In this document: positions 46,750 to 57,210 of the stretch, piece after piece
Numbering within the stretch: the stretch's first letter is position 1
Layout of the letters: each line of letters starts with the position of its first letter
Assembly: GCA_945878725.1 (NCBI GenBank)
Contig: CAMCTY010000001.1
Coordinates: 62,001-126,000, forward strand
Origin: Bifidobacterium breve
GTDB lineage: Bacteria; Actinomycetota; Acidimicrobiia; Acidimicrobiales; Acidimicrobilacustridaceae
Direction: 5' to 3'
Length of the DNA stretch: 64,000 nt
The notes under the pieces: model-generated
Seen by the model: only the letters and a program-made list of their open reading frames with translations
The model's database searches: none
What the model was told of the DNA's origin: nothing
Position numbers and translations under genes: made by a program

Positions 46750-47246
46750 ACACGAATCCGAGTGTTGTCCGTCATCACATCATCTCGGTGCTCGTCGAGA
46801 ACAAGCCTGGCGTTCTTGCCCGAGTCTCAGGTCTGTTCGCCCGACGCGGGTACAACATCTTCTCGCTCGCCGTCGCTCCGACCGATGACGACCGGCGTAG
46901 TCGCATCACGATCGTCGTCGACGTCGAGTCCGCTCCTCTCGAACAAATCGTGAAGCAGCTCGACAAACTCATCAACGTTCTCGAAATCGATGAACTCGCC
47001 CCCGGCGATGCCGTCGAGCGTGAATTGCTGCTTGCCACGGTCGAGAGCCCCCAGGCCACCCGTCAGACCTTCGCCGTTCAGGTCGAAGTGGCTGGCGCCC
47101 GGATCCTGGATGCTGGCGACGACACCGTCACGGTCTCCCTCGAGGGAACCCCGGACGAGCTCGACCAGTTTGCCCTCCTTTTGGCCACCCACCCGGTTGT
47201 TGCCCTCCAGCGCACGGGCCGCGTGGCATTGCCGAAGATCGGCTAG
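46746..47246 (+). CDS. ilvN: acetolactate synthase small (regulatory) subunit
   Basis: 166-residue regulatory subunit giving valine feedback. The N-terminal ACT domain shows HHIISVLVENKPGVLARVSG and RRGYNIFSLAVAPT, and the C-terminal domain ends LLATHPVVALQRTGR. The ATGA overlap with ilvB ensures coupled synthesis. Confidence 0.96.
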   Translation: MNTNPSVVRHHIISVLVENKPGVLARVSGLFARRGYNIFSLAVAPTDDDRRSRITIVVDVESAPLEQIVKQLDKLINVLEIDELAPGDAVERELLLATVESPQATRQTFAVQVEVAGARILDAGDDTVTVSLEGTPDELDQFALLLATHPVVALQRTGRVALPKIG

Positions 47247-47280
47247 TCCGGCAGTTTTCCGTAGCAGGGGGCCCACGCCC

Positions 47281-47286
47281 TAACCT
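47281..47286 (+). promoter_or_regulatory. possible -10 element before ilvC
   Basis: TAACCT lies in the 134-base gap between ilvN and ilvC and would give a 5' region of about 90 bases. It may be a secondary promoter. Confidence 0.25.
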
Positions 47287-47290
47287 CTGA

Positions 47291-48415
<1,125 letters not shown>

Positions 48416-48422
48416 ACTGTCG

Positions 48423-48441
48423 GGCGTCGCCGAGCGACGCC
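48423..48441 (+). terminator. hairpin after ilvC
   Basis: GGCGTCGC pairs perfectly with GCGACGCC around a 3-base loop, 7 bases after the ilvC stop. There is no T tract, so its strength as a terminator is uncertain. Confidence 0.5.
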
Positions 48442-48453
48442 GGGCTGCACTGA

Positions 48454-48484
48454 CCTAAATCCGACTTGATTGGTCGGGTTTAGG
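48454..48484. promoter_or_regulatory. 12-bp inverted repeat over the metY promoter
   Basis: CCTAAATCCGAC pairs with GTCGGGTTTAGG (one G-T pair) around TTGATTG. The loop contains the likely -35 box, so a bound regulator would cover the promoter. It could alternatively be a second terminator for ilvC. Confidence 0.5.
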
Positions 48485-48494
48485 CTCCTAGTGT
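48466..48494 (+). promoter_or_regulatory. metY promoter
   Basis: TTGATT (48466-48471), a 17-base spacer and TAGTGT (48489-48494) give a good promoter, with a 5' untranslated region of about 70 bases. Confidence 0.5.
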
Positions 48495-48573
48495 CACATC
48501 TCGTTGATTGAAAAGCGCAGCGCACAAGGCGTTGGCTTGTTTCGGTCCCGACACGTGACCAAAGGGAGTTCAG

Positions 48574-49884
48574 ATGAGCGAGCAGTGGGGTTTCGAAACC
48601 CGTCAGATCCATTCCGGCCAAGAGCCCGATCCGACCACCGGTGCGCGCGCCGTCCCGATTTACCAGACGACCTCGTACCAGTTCCGTGACACGGCGCATG
48701 CCGCGAATCTCTTCGCCCTCGCGGAGATGGGCAATATCTACACCCGCATCATGAACCCGACGCAGGGTGTGTTCGAAGCGCGGATCGCCGCCCTCGAAGG
48801 TGCGACCTCGACGGCAGTCGGCATCCCCGGCGCCCTTGCTGTTGCTTCCGGCCAGGCGGCCGAAACCATGGCGATCATGAACCTCGCCGAGCAGGGGAGC
48901 CACATCGTGGCGTCGGCCGCGCTTTATGGCGGCACGTACAACCTTCTTCACTACACGCTTCCGAAGTTCGGCATTGACGTCACCTTCATCGAAGATCCCG
49001 ACGATCTCGATGCATGGCGCGCCGCAGTGCAGCCCAACACAAAGGCGTTCTACGGCGAAAGCATCGGCAACCCTCGCAATGACGTCCTCGACATCGAAGG
49101 CGTCTCGGGCGTTGCCCACGAGAACGGTGTTCCGCTCATTGTCGACAACACCGTGGCCTCCCCATGGCTGATTCGCCCCCTCGAGTGGGGCGCCGACATC
49201 GTCGTGCATTCGGCCACCAAGTTCATCGGTGGTCACGGCACTTCGATCGGCGGACTTATCGTCGACGGTGGAACCTTTGACTTCTCGGCGAACGACAAGT
49301 TCCCGATGTACACGACGCCTGACCCCAGCTATCACGGTCTCAACTACTGGCCGGCTCTTGGCCCGGGTGCGTACATCATCAAGGCTCGCGTGCAGATCCT
49401 GCGTGACATGGGTGCGTCGATCACCCCGTTCAACTCGTTCCTCTTCCTTCAGGGTCTCGAGACATTGAGCCTTCGTATGGAACGTCACAATGCGAACGCC
49501 CAGGCCGTCGCCGAGTTCCTCGCTGCCCATCCGCAGGTCGAGTCGGTTCAGTACGCCGGCCTCGCGTCGTCTCGCTGGCACGCCCGTGCGGCGAAGTACG
49601 CCGAGGGTCGTGGCTTCGGCTCAGTTCCCGCATTCGTCATCAAGGGCGGCAAGGAAGCCGGCCAGAAGTTCGTCGAAGCGCTCGAACTGCACAGCCACGT
49701 TGCCAACATCGGTGATGTGCGCAGCCTCGCCATCCAGCCGGCAACCACGACTCATTCGCAGCTCACCGAGCAGGAGCAGATCGCGACCGGTGTCGAGCCG
49801 GGTCTTGTGCGTCTCTCCGTCGGCCTCGAGACGATCGCCGACATCATCGCCGATCTCGAAAAGGGATTCGCCGCTGCGAAGTGA
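48574..49884 (+). CDS. metY: O-acetylhomoserine aminocarboxypropyltransferase (sulfhydrylase)
   Basis: PLP enzyme making homocysteine (or methionine directly) from O-acetylhomoserine and sulfide or methanethiol. The 436-residue length, FETRQIHSGQEPDPTTGARA, PIYQTTSYQF, NIYTRIMNPTQGVFE and the PLP lysine in VHSATKFIGGHGT fit MetY rather than the shorter MetB/MetZ. The ATG at 48574 follows GGGAG. A 24-bp repeat begins in its last codons. No metX is adjacent. Confidence 0.93.
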   Translation: MSEQWGFETRQIHSGQEPDPTTGARAVPIYQTTSYQFRDTAHAANLFALAEMGNIYTRIMNPTQGVFEARIAALEGATSTAVGIPGALAVASGQAAETMAIMNLAEQGSHIVASAALYGGTYNLLHYTLPKFGIDVTFIEDPDDLDAWRAAVQPNTKAFYGESIGNPRNDVLDIEGVSGVAHENGVPLIVDNTVASPWLIRPLEWGADIVVHSATKFIGGHGTSIGGLIVDGGTFDFSANDKFPMYTTPDPSYHGLNYWPALGPGAYIIKARVQILRDMGASITPFNSFLFLQGLETLSLRMERHNANAQAVAEFLAAHPQVESVQYAGLASSRWHARAAKYAEGRGFGSVPAFVIKGGKEAGQKFVEALELHSHVANIGDVRSLAIQPATTTHSQLTEQEQIATGVEPGLVRLSVGLETIADIIADLEKGFAAAK

Positions 49885-49941
49885 TTCTGCTTCGCGGGTG
49901 CGAAGTGATTCTGCTTCGCGGGTGCGAAGTGATTCTGCCTC
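49875..49941. repeat. 24-bp tandem repeat at the metY 3' end
   Basis: Copies start at 49875, 49899 and 49923; the last diverges near its end. Each unit holds GCGAAG and CTTCGC, which can form a 6-bp hairpin. The first copy spans the last codons and stop of metY. Confidence 0.85.
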
Positions 49942-49984
49942 GCAGATTCTGCCTCGCATCTGCACTGATGCGTCCGGGACTAAC

Positions 49985-50018
49985 AACGGTCCGCTCACCT
50001 TCGGGGGGCGGACCGTTT
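49985..50018 (+). terminator. hairpin terminator after metY
   Basis: AACGGTCCGC pairs perfectly with GCGGACCGTT (10 bp) around a 13-base loop, ending in TTT. It lies about 100 bases beyond metY, after the tandem repeats. Confidence 0.8.
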
Positions 50019-50130
50019 CGCGTCGTCAAGAAGGCCTGCATCGTCATGGTGGCTGTGGCTCAATCGACGGCTACGGTCTGCGACGAAGGGTTGGAAGACA
50101 AAAGTGCTGGAAGACAATCGAGGGGGACTC

Positions 50131-50901
50131 GTGCAGGCATCATTCGATTTTACGAACAAGGTCGTCATCGTCACTGGGTCCACAAAGGGTCTCGGCCGGG
50201 CAATGGCATCAGGGTTTGCCGCATCGGGCGCCAAGCTCGTCGTGAGCAGTCGCAAGCAAGACCTGTGCGATGCCGTCGCCGACGAACTCCGTTCTGCAAC
50301 CGGCGCTGATGTTCTTCCGCTGGCGTGTCATGTCGGCGACTGGGACGCGATTCCGACATTTGTCGAGGCAGTCGTCGAACGGTTTGGCCGGATCGATGTT
50401 CTCGTGAACAACGCCGGCATCAACCCGTCGGGAGCTTCGCTGTCTGACACGGAACTGTCACTCTGGCGCAAAGTGTTCGCCGTGAACCTGGAGGGACCCT
50501 TGCGCATGTCCACCTGCGTCGCTCCAATCATGCGCGACGGCGGTGGCGGCAGCATTGTGAACATCGCAACCGTCGGCGCGTACAGCGGCGGTCAGGGTGT
50601 CGGCGCCTACGGAGCTTCCAAAGCCGGTCTCATCAACCTGACAAGAACTATGTCGAAGGAGTTTGCTCCTTGGAACATTCGGGTCAACGCGATCAGCCCG
50701 GGGCCGATTCGTAGCGAGCTGACCGATGGCGCGGAGGCGATGGCCCCCGGTTTCTTCGACCGGGCTGCATCAGCAACGTCAATGAAGCGGATTGCCGAAA
50801 CCGACGAGATCATCGGTCCGGTGTTGTACCTCGCCAGTGATGCGTCATCGTTTGTGACCGGTGAGGATCACGTCGTTGCCGGAGGCATGCCCCGCGGCTG
50901 A
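50131..50901 (+). CDS. short-chain dehydrogenase/reductase
   Basis: 256-residue SDR oxidoreductase. The cofactor motif is TGSTKGLGRA, followed by NNAGINPSG, and the catalytic Tyr and Lys are in YGASKAG. The absence of acidic residues that bind the adenosine hydroxyls is not decisive between NAD and NADP. The GTG at 50131 has GAGGGGG at good spacing. The substrate is not known; FabG-like or sugar/alcohol dehydrogenase roles are both possible. It converges on serC with a gap of 26 bases. Confidence 0.88.
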   Translation: MQASFDFTNKVVIVTGSTKGLGRAMASGFAASGAKLVVSSRKQDLCDAVADELRSATGADVLPLACHVGDWDAIPTFVEAVVERFGRIDVLVNNAGINPSGASLSDTELSLWRKVFAVNLEGPLRMSTCVAPIMRDGGGGSIVNIATVGAYSGGQGVGAYGASKAGLINLTRTMSKEFAPWNIRVNAISPGPIRSELTDGAEAMAPGFFDRAASATSMKRIAETDEIIGPVLYLASDASSFVTGEDHVVAGGMPRG

Positions 50902-50927
50902 GTGTGCTCAGGAGCCGCAGCAGCGAG

Positions 50928-52064
50928 TCAGGAAAGTTGTGCGACCACGTGGTCGACGCACTTCGTGAGCGCAGCGACATCTTCCGGGTCGATAGCGGGG
51001 AACAGCGCAACGCGGATCTGGTTACGTCCGAGTTTGCGATAGCTGTCCGTGTCGACGACGCCATTGGCGCGAAGCACAGCGCTGACGGTGTTGGCATCAA
51101 TCGAATCGTCGATATCGATGGTGGCCACGACGTGACTGCGCTTTGCCTCGTCGGTAACGAACGGCGTTGCGTAGGAGCTGGCTTCGGCCCACGAGTAGAT
51201 GATCTCGGCAGAACGATCGCAACGCGATGCCGCCCAATGAAGGCCGCCGTTGTCGTTGAACCACTCGACTTGCTGCACTGCGAGGAAGATCGTGGCAAGT
51301 GCAGGCGTGTTGTAGGTCTGATCCTTGCGGGAGTTATCGAGCGCAGTGACGAGACTGAGCGATTCGGGTATCCAACGACCTGATGCACCGATTCGCTGAA
51401 TGCGATCGATGGCCGCGGGTGAAACTGCAGCGAGCCACAGACCGCCGTCGGAAGCGAAGCACTTCTGCGGAGCGAAGTAGTACACGTCGGTTTGGGCGGC
51501 ATCGAAACGCAGACCGCCGGCGGCGGAGGTGGCATCGACGAGAACGAGGGACTCATCGGCAGTGGTGCCGGCCGGGCGTACGAGCGGCATCGCTACGCCA
51601 GTTGACGTTTCGTTGTGCGTGAACGCGTACGCGTCGATCGCCGAATCCGGGATGGCTTCGGGATGCGTGCCCGGCTCGCTCTTGATCACAACTGGATCGT
51701 CGAGAAATGGAGTGGCGGCGGCGGCCTGAGCGAACTTGGAGGAGAACTCACCAAAGGTCAGGTGTTGGCTGCGGCGATCGATGAGTCCGAACGTGGCGAT
51801 ATCCCAAAAGACAGTGGACCCACCGTTGCCGAGCATGATCTCGTAACCATCGGGGAGGGCGAAGAGTTCGGCAAGTCCATTGCGAAGGCGGCTCACCATG
51901 AGCTTGACCGGCTCTTGACGATGACTGGTCCCGAGATAATCGAGCCCAGCCGAGGCGAGGGCGGCGACGGCTTCGGGACGCACCTTGGACGGACCGCAAC
52001 CGAAGCGGCCGTCAACGGGGAGAAGGTCGGAGGGGATGGTGATCTTTGGAATCGATGTAGTCAC
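50928..52064 (-). CDS. serC: phosphoserine aminotransferase
   Basis: Second step of serine synthesis, aminating 3-phosphohydroxypyruvate. The 378-residue protein has IPSDLLPVDGRFGCGPSKVR, the actinobacterial SerC opening, and the PLP lysine in FAPQKCFASDGGLW. The GTG at 52064 gives the normal N-terminus; a GTG at 52109 would add 15 residues. SerA is encoded about 3.4 kb away; serB was not found in the window. Confidence 0.92.
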   Translation of the reverse strand: MTTSIPKITIPSDLLPVDGRFGCGPSKVRPEAVAALASAGLDYLGTSHRQEPVKLMVSRLRNGLAELFALPDGYEIMLGNGGSTVFWDIATFGLIDRRSQHLTFGEFSSKFAQAAAATPFLDDPVVIKSEPGTHPEAIPDSAIDAYAFTHNETSTGVAMPLVRPAGTTADESLVLVDATSAAGGLRFDAAQTDVYYFAPQKCFASDGGLWLAAVSPAAIDRIQRIGASGRWIPESLSLVTALDNSRKDQTYNTPALATIFLAVQQVEWFNDNGGLHWAASRCDRSAEIIYSWAEASSYATPFVTDEAKRSHVVATIDIDDSIDANTVSAVLRANGVVDTDSYRKLGRNQIRVALFPAIDPEDVAALTKCVDHVVAQLS

Positions 52065-52200
52065 CTCAACATGTTCCCATCCGCGGGGCGTCCGGAGGAA
52101 ATGAGCCACAGATCACTGCGAACCGGCTTCGAACTTCAGGCTCCCAGCCGGTAGCGTCAGGACCGAAACATTTCCGTCAAACCGAGGATCACGTCAGCAA

Positions 52201-53406
52201 ATGGCTTTGGAACGCTTGTCCCGCCGAGTCGGCGCAATCACAGAATCGGCCACTCTTGCCGTTGATGCCCGGGCCAAGGCCCTGAAGGCAGCCGGCGAGC
52301 CCGTCATTGGCTTCGGAGCCGGTGAACCCGACTTCCCGACGCCGCAGCACGTGGTTGATGCCGCCATTGCGGCATGCAGCGATCCCAAGAACCATCGCTA
52401 CACCCCGGCCGCCGGACTTCCTGAACTGAAGGAGGCCATCGCGGCCAAGACTCTTCGGGATTCCGGAGTTGAGGTTCTACCGAGTCAGGTCCTTGTTACC
52501 AACGGCGGCAAGCACGCGGTTTACAACACGTTCGAGGCGTTACTTAACCCCGGCGACGAAGTGCTGCTTCCGGCGCCGTACTGGACCACCTATCCGGAGC
52601 CGATCGCACTGGCCGGCGGAATTTCTGTCGTCCTCCCTACCGACGTGTCATCGGGATTCCGGGTAACGGTCGAGCAACTCGAAGCTGCCCGCACACCTAA
52701 CACCAAGGCATTGGTCTTTGTGTCGCCGTCGAACCCGACTGGCGCGGTGTACCCGGCCGACGAAGTGAAGGCCATCGGTGAATGGGCGCTCGCCCACGGG
52801 ATCTGGGTCATCACCGACGAGATCTACGAACACCTGACATTCGGCGACAACAAGTTCACATCGATCCTTGCCCTGGTTCCTGGGCTTGCGGACACGTGCG
52901 TCATCCTGAACGGTGTCGCAAAGACTTACGCAATGACCGGTTGGCGCGTCGGGTGGATGATCGGTCCCGCCGATCTCATCAAGTCAGCCACCAATCTGCA
53001 GTCACATTCCACGTCAAATGTCGCCAACGTCTCGCAGCGCGCCGCAATTGCTGCGCTCGAGGGCGGCCTTGGGTGTGTTGACGAGATGCGTACGGCGTTC
53101 GCTCGACGTGCCGAACTGATACACGGCCTTCTCAACGCGATCCCCGGCGTCACGTGCATGGTGCCGCAGGGTGCGTTTTACGCATTCCCGTCGTTCGAGG
53201 GCCTCCTCGGTCGCAACTTCGAGGGTGTCGTGCCAACCACGACGGCTGAATTGTGCGAGGTCATTCTCGATCAGGCAAAGGTCGCGCTGGTTCCGGGCGA
53301 GGCATTCGCAGCCCCGGGCTACGTGCGCATTTCGTTTGCCGTGAGTGATGCCGACATCACCGAAGGCATTGGTCGCATCGCCGACCTCGTCGCGAACGCA
53401 AGCTGA
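52201..53406 (+). CDS. class I pyridoxal phosphate aminotransferase
   Basis: 401-residue aminotransferase of the aspartate aminotransferase Ib type: [72 protein letters not shown] and the PLP lysine in [16 protein letters not shown]. Likely transaminates aspartate and possibly other substrates. It is divergent from serC across 136 bases and is followed 7 bases later by the S9 peptidase gene. Confidence 0.92.
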   Translation: MALERLSRRVGAITESATLAVDARAKALKAAGEPVIGFGAGEPDFPTPQHVVDAAIAACSDPKNHRYTPAAGLPELKEAIAAKTLRDSGVEVLPSQVLVTNGGKHAVYNTFEALLNPGDEVLLPAPYWTTYPEPIALAGGISVVLPTDVSSGFRVTVEQLEAARTPNTKALVFVSPSNPTGAVYPADEVKAIGEWALAHGIWVITDEIYEHLTFGDNKFTSILALVPGLADTCVILNGVAKTYAMTGWRVGWMIGPADLIKSATNLQSHSTSNVANVSQRAAIAALEGGLGCVDEMRTAFARRAELIHGLLNAIPGVTCMVPQGAFYAFPSFEGLLGRNFEGVVPTTTAELCEVILDQAKVALVPGEAFAAPGYVRISFAVSDADITEGIGRIADLVANAS

Positions 53407-53413
53407 GCATCTC

Positions 53414-55441
53414 GTGACCACCGCGCCGTTCGGATCGTGGTCGTCGCCGATCACAGCTGACCTAATCGTGTCCAAGTCGGTTTCGATCGGCGATGTGCAC
53501 GTGGGTGCTTCTGATGTCTGGTGGTCCGAAGCCCGCCCGGAAGAAGGCGGCCGCATCCAACTCGTTCGTCATCGTCCCGGCGGTGAAACGCTGGACATGC
53601 TTCCCGAGGGCTTCGGGGCGCGTACTCGTGTGCACGAGTACGGCGGCGGAGCCTGGTGGCTCCATGGCGACGATGTCGTGTTCGTCAACTGGGCCGACCA
53701 GCGGCTCTATCGGCTTGCCGGTGGCACGGATCACCCGGTGGCCCTGACCCCCGAGCCATCGGCACACCACGCTGATCGATACGCCGACGGGCGATTCACC
53801 GCTGACGGTCGATGGGTTGTTTGTGTGCGTGAGCGCCACACCGAGGGTGCCGAGCAGGCGATCAACGAAATCGTGGCGGTGCGGGTTCATCATGATGGGG
53901 CGCCGACTGAACCCGTCGTACTCGTCAGCGGCCCCGATTTCGTCGCCTCGCCGCGAGTCAACGCCGACAGGAATGTTCTGGCGTGGTTTCGTTGGGATCA
54001 TCCCGACATGCCATGGGATGGCACCGAACTCTGCGTCGCGTCGATGTATGACGATCAGGCCGATGAGGGCGAAATAGTCGTCGGCGACACGCACGTCATC
54101 GCCGGTGGACGCGACGAGTCCATCTCGCAACCCGAGTGGACGCCCGACGGTTCGCTGCTGTTTATCTCCGACCGCACTGATTGGTGGAACCTCTACCGCG
54201 TCGATGTCACGGGTGTTCGTGCGGTCGTCACCTCGGGTTCGGTTCCCGAGCCAACCCCGATAGCGCCGATCGATGCTGAAATCGGTATCCCACATTGGGT
54301 GTTCGATACGTCCCGCTACGCGGTGCTGGCCGATGGCCGCATCCTCGTGGCGTGGTTCCGGCACGGGATCGATCATCTCGGTGTCATCCCCGCCGACGGT
54401 GGAGCGATGGTTCCTCTCGACTCACCGTTCACTGCGTTGTCGTCGCTGCGTGCGTTCGGCTACGGCGCAGTCCTGATCGGAGCGTCGCCCACGACCGAAG
54501 CGGTCGTTGCTGTCATCGACATTCCGACGTCTCCCGACATCAATGGCTCGTCAGCGGTGCTCGTCAATTCCGTTAGCGATCCCCGCGAGCTCGGTCTCGG
54601 TACCGAATGGTTCTCCGTTCCCGAATCCATCACCTTCGCCACATCCGGCGATCGTTTCGCCCACGGGCTGTTCTATCCGCCGACCAATCCGGGGTTCGAC
54701 GCCCCGGAACGTGAACGCGCTCCACTGATTGTTCTCAGCCACGGCGGGCCGACGTCGGCGGCGCGTCCGCAACTGAATCTCGGCGTGCAGTACTGGACAT
54801 CACGCGGTTTCGGTGTGGTCGACGTCAACTACGGCGGCTCGACTGGCTATGGGCGTTCGTATCGCCGACGTCTCATCGGAGAGTGGGGAATCGTCGACGT
54901 CGACGATTCGGTTGCGGCTACGCGCTTCCTCATTGACCGCGGTGATGCCGATCGAGATCGACTCATCATCCGGGGTGGAAGTGCCGGCGGATTCACCACC
55001 TTGTGTGCACTCACCTTCCGTGAAGTGTTTGCCGCTGGCTGCAGCCTCTACGGCGTCGCCGATCTTGAGGCGTTGGCCCGCGACACCCACAAGTTCGAGG
55101 CCCGCTATCTCGATTCGCTGGTAGGTCCATGGCCGGCCCGTAGCGACCGCTACACGGCTCGCTCGCCGATCCATCACGTCGAGGATCTCGAATGTCCGCT
55201 CATTATTCTTCAGGGCATGGACGACGAGATCGTGCCTCCCAACCAGGCGGAGATGATGGTTGAGGCACTCGAGGCCAACGGTGTCCCGTGGGCGTATCTC
55301 GCCTTCGACGGCGAGGGCCACGGATTCCGACAGGCGGCGACGATCAAACGAGCGCTTGAGGCTGAGGCCTACTTTTACAGCCGCATTCTGGGCTTCGAAC
55401 TCGCCGACGAGGTCGAGCCGGTCGTCATCGCCAATCTCTGA
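53414..55441 (+). CDS. S9 family prolyl oligopeptidase
   Basis: 675-residue serine peptidase with an N-terminal beta-propeller (about 1-400) and a C-terminal alpha/beta-hydrolase domain. The catalytic Ser is in IIRGGSAGGFTTLCAL, the Asp in LQGMDDEIVPPNQAE and the His in FDGEGHGFRQ. HGGPTSAARP precedes the nucleophile as oxyanion region. It resembles the dipeptidyl-peptidase/acylaminoacyl-peptidase-like group. There is no signal peptide, so a cytoplasmic peptide-recycling role is likely. The GTG at 53414 is the first start after the previous stop. Confidence 0.88.
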   Translation: MTTAPFGSWSSPITADLIVSKSVSIGDVHVGASDVWWSEARPEEGGRIQLVRHRPGGETLDMLPEGFGARTRVHEYGGGAWWLHGDDVVFVNWADQRLYRLAGGTDHPVALTPEPSAHHADRYADGRFTADGRWVVCVRERHTEGAEQAINEIVAVRVHHDGAPTEPVVLVSGPDFVASPRVNADRNVLAWFRWDHPDMPWDGTELCVASMYDDQADEGEIVVGDTHVIAGGRDESISQPEWTPDGSLLFISDRTDWWNLYRVDVTGVRAVVTSGSVPEPTPIAPIDAEIGIPHWVFDTSRYAVLADGRILVAWFRHGIDHLGVIPADGGAMVPLDSPFTALSSLRAFGYGAVLIGASPTTEAVVAVIDIPTSPDINGSSAVLVNSVSDPRELGLGTEWFSVPESITFATSGDRFAHGLFYPPTNPGFDAPERERAPLIVLSHGGPTSAARPQLNLGVQYWTSRGFGVVDVNYGGSTGYGRSYRRRLIGEWGIVDVDDSVAATRFLIDRGDADRDRLIIRGGSAGGFTTLCALTFREVFAAGCSLYGVADLEALARDTHKFEARYLDSLVGPWPARSDRYTARSPIHHVEDLECPLIILQGMDDEIVPPNQAEMMVEALEANGVPWAYLAFDGEGHGFRQAATIKRALEAEAYFYSRILGFELADEVEPVVIANL

Positions 55442-55502
55442 GTCCGATGACCGTGAATCCCGGTTGGCGGATGGGTGTTCGGCCCGTAAGGATGGAAGAA
55501 CT

Positions 55503-57059
55503 ATGGCTCGCATCCTTGTAACAGAAACCATCGCGGACGGCGGCCTTGACCGCCTCCGGGCTGCCGGACATACCGTCGATGTCCAGGAGGGCTTGAGTCC
55601 CGAAGAGTTGCTGTCGGCAATCGTTGGCGCTCACGCACTCATTATCCGGTCGGCGACCGACGTCACCGCTGAGGTTCTCGCCGCCGGAACCGACCTCGTG
55701 GTCGTTGGTCGGGCCGGTATCGGTCTTGACAACGTCGACACGGCTGCAGCCACCGAACGCGGTGTGATGGTCGTGAACGCGCCGCAGTCGAACATCCTCT
55801 CCGCCGCCGAACACACGATGGCGCTGCTACTTGCCCTCGCTCGCAATGTTCCGCAAGCCCACGCCGCTTTGGTATCGGGCCGGTGGGAACGCAGTCGTTG
55901 GACTGGAGTTGAGCTTGCCGACAAGACACTCGGTGTCGTCGGTCTTGGTCGCATCGGGAAACTCGTCGCGCAGCGGGCGATGGCCTTCGGCATGAACTTG
56001 ATCGCCTATGACCCCTTCGTCTCGCCCGAGATGGGTCGCAAGATGAACATCGAACTCGTCGATCTCGACACATTGTTGGCTACCGCCGACTTCGTAACGC
56101 TCCATGTCGCCAAGACGCCTGAAACTATTGGTCTCATCAATGCGACAACGTTGGCGAAGGCCAAGAAGGGCATCCGCATAATCAACGTGGCCCGAGGCGG
56201 AATCATTGTTGAGAGCGATCTTGCCGACGCGATTAAGTCTGGACATGTCGGAGGTGCCGCACTGGACGTCTTCGACAAAGAGCCCACGACGGAATCACCG
56301 CTATTCGGGCTTCCTGAAGTTGTCGTCACCCCGCATCTTGGTGCGAGCACTCACGAAGCTCAGGACAAGGCTGGCGACACGATCGCCGAGATGGTCGGAC
56401 TAGCCCTCGCCGGTGAGTTCGTGCCGTTTGCCGTCAACGTCAACGCGGCCGAAGCCAGTGAAACTGTCCGCCCGTTCCTTCCATTGGCCGAACGTCTCGG
56501 TTCGCTGTTCGCTGGCCTCTGCGGTTCGGTCGACTCTCTCGAAATCGCCTACGAAGGTGAGATTGGCGGATACGACACTCGCATCCTCACGCTGTCGTTG
56601 CTCAAGGGCTTCTTCGCACGCACGAGTGATGAGCCTGTCTCGTTCGTGAACGCACCGAAGTTCGCGGAAGCGCGGGGCATCACCGTGACCGAATCGAGTT
56701 CGACAACGGCACACCATTACGTCAATCTCGTGACGGTCCGAGGTAGCGGCCACAACATCGCCGGCACTCTCGTCGGCATGGAAGGCGAGGCCCGCTTGGT
56801 GATGGTGGACGATCACCGCGTGGATGTTCCGCCGGCGAACAACATGCTCGTTGTGCGCAACGATGATCGACCCGGAATGATCGGCATCGTCGGAACCATC
56901 GTCGGTGAAGCCGGAGTGAACATCGCGGATATGGATGTCGGCCAGGCTGCCAGTGGCGCCTCGGCGATGATGGTTCTCGCCACAGCCGCACCGGTACCGG
57001 CTGAGGTCTGCGAGAAATTGCGCGCCGTTGAAGGAATCGTCTCGGTCGACGCCCTCTGA
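55503..57059 (+). CDS. serA: D-3-phosphoglycerate dehydrogenase
   Basis: First step of serine synthesis. The 518-residue length is the long type with NAD-binding core (GVVGLGRIGKLVAQRA), catalytic region (NVARGGIIVE and PHLGASTHEAQDKAG), an allosteric substrate-binding domain (about 325-445) and a C-terminal ACT domain (RNDDRPGMIGIVGTIVGEAG). Serine feedback is expected. GGAAGAA precedes the ATG. Confidence 0.97.
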   Translation: MARILVTETIADGGLDRLRAAGHTVDVQEGLSPEELLSAIVGAHALIIRSATDVTAEVLAAGTDLVVVGRAGIGLDNVDTAAATERGVMVVNAPQSNILSAAEHTMALLLALARNVPQAHAALVSGRWERSRWTGVELADKTLGVVGLGRIGKLVAQRAMAFGMNLIAYDPFVSPEMGRKMNIELVDLDTLLATADFVTLHVAKTPETIGLINATTLAKAKKGIRIINVARGGIIVESDLADAIKSGHVGGAALDVFDKEPTTESPLFGLPEVVVTPHLGASTHEAQDKAGDTIAEMVGLALAGEFVPFAVNVNAAEASETVRPFLPLAERLGSLFAGLCGSVDSLEIAYEGEIGGYDTRILTLSLLKGFFARTSDEPVSFVNAPKFAEARGITVTESSSTTAHHYVNLVTVRGSGHNIAGTLVGMEGEARLVMVDDHRVDVPPANNMLVVRNDDRPGMIGIVGTIVGEAGVNIADMDVGQAASGASAMMVLATAAPVPAEVCEKLRAVEGIVSVDAL

Positions 57060-57076
57060 TCGAATCGTTCCTACCT

Positions 57077-57097
57077 CCTGGGATCTCCGATCCCGGG
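57077..57097. terminator. hairpin after serA
   Basis: CCTGGGATC pairs with GATCCCGGG (one T-G pair) around TCC, 18 bases beyond the serA stop. No T tract. Confidence 0.5.
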
Positions 57098-57102
57098 GGT
57101 GG

Positions 57103-57131
57103 TTGCAATCGTGCCGAGTCTCCGGCAGACT
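57103..57131 (+). promoter_or_regulatory. promoter of the leuA leader
   Basis: TTGCAA (57103-57108), a 17-base spacer and CAGACT (57126-57131). The leader-peptide ATG follows 6 bases after the -10 box, so its mRNA probably starts at or next to the ATG. Confidence 0.6.
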
Positions 57132-57137
57132 CCAGTC

Positions 57138-57179
57138 ATGCGTTCCATTGATTTCATCTCGGAGCTACTCCTTCGATAA
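57138..57179 (+). CDS. leuA leader peptide
   Basis: A 13-codon frame, MRSIDFISELLLR then TAA. The three consecutive Leu codons are CTA, CTC and CTT. It begins 6 bases after a -10 hexamer and is followed by an antiterminator/terminator pair. This is a leucine-specific attenuation leader for the downstream 2-isopropylmalate synthase gene. Confidence 0.8.
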   Translation: MRSIDFISELLLR

Positions 57180-57210
57180 GGCGAGTGCCACCTTTGGTGC
57201 TCGTCAGCCT
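57179..57210 (+). promoter_or_regulatory. leuA antiterminator hairpin
   Basis: AGGC (57179-57182) pairs with GCCT (57207-57210), and GAG with CACC in the inner part pairs with GGTG and CTC. It shares bases 57208-57210 with the terminator's left arm, so the two structures exclude each other. A ribosome at the leader stop would cover its 5' arm; one stalled at the Leu codons would not. Confidence 0.5.

Noticed and set aside
48495-48573. SAM-responsive riboswitch before metY
   Set aside because: The pathway would suit one, but the sequence does not show the conserved core I know for SAM-I, SAM-II or SAM-IV. Left as an unexplained leader.
49875-49941. CRISPR array
   Set aside because: The 24-bp units are directly adjacent without spacers, so this is a simple tandem repeat.
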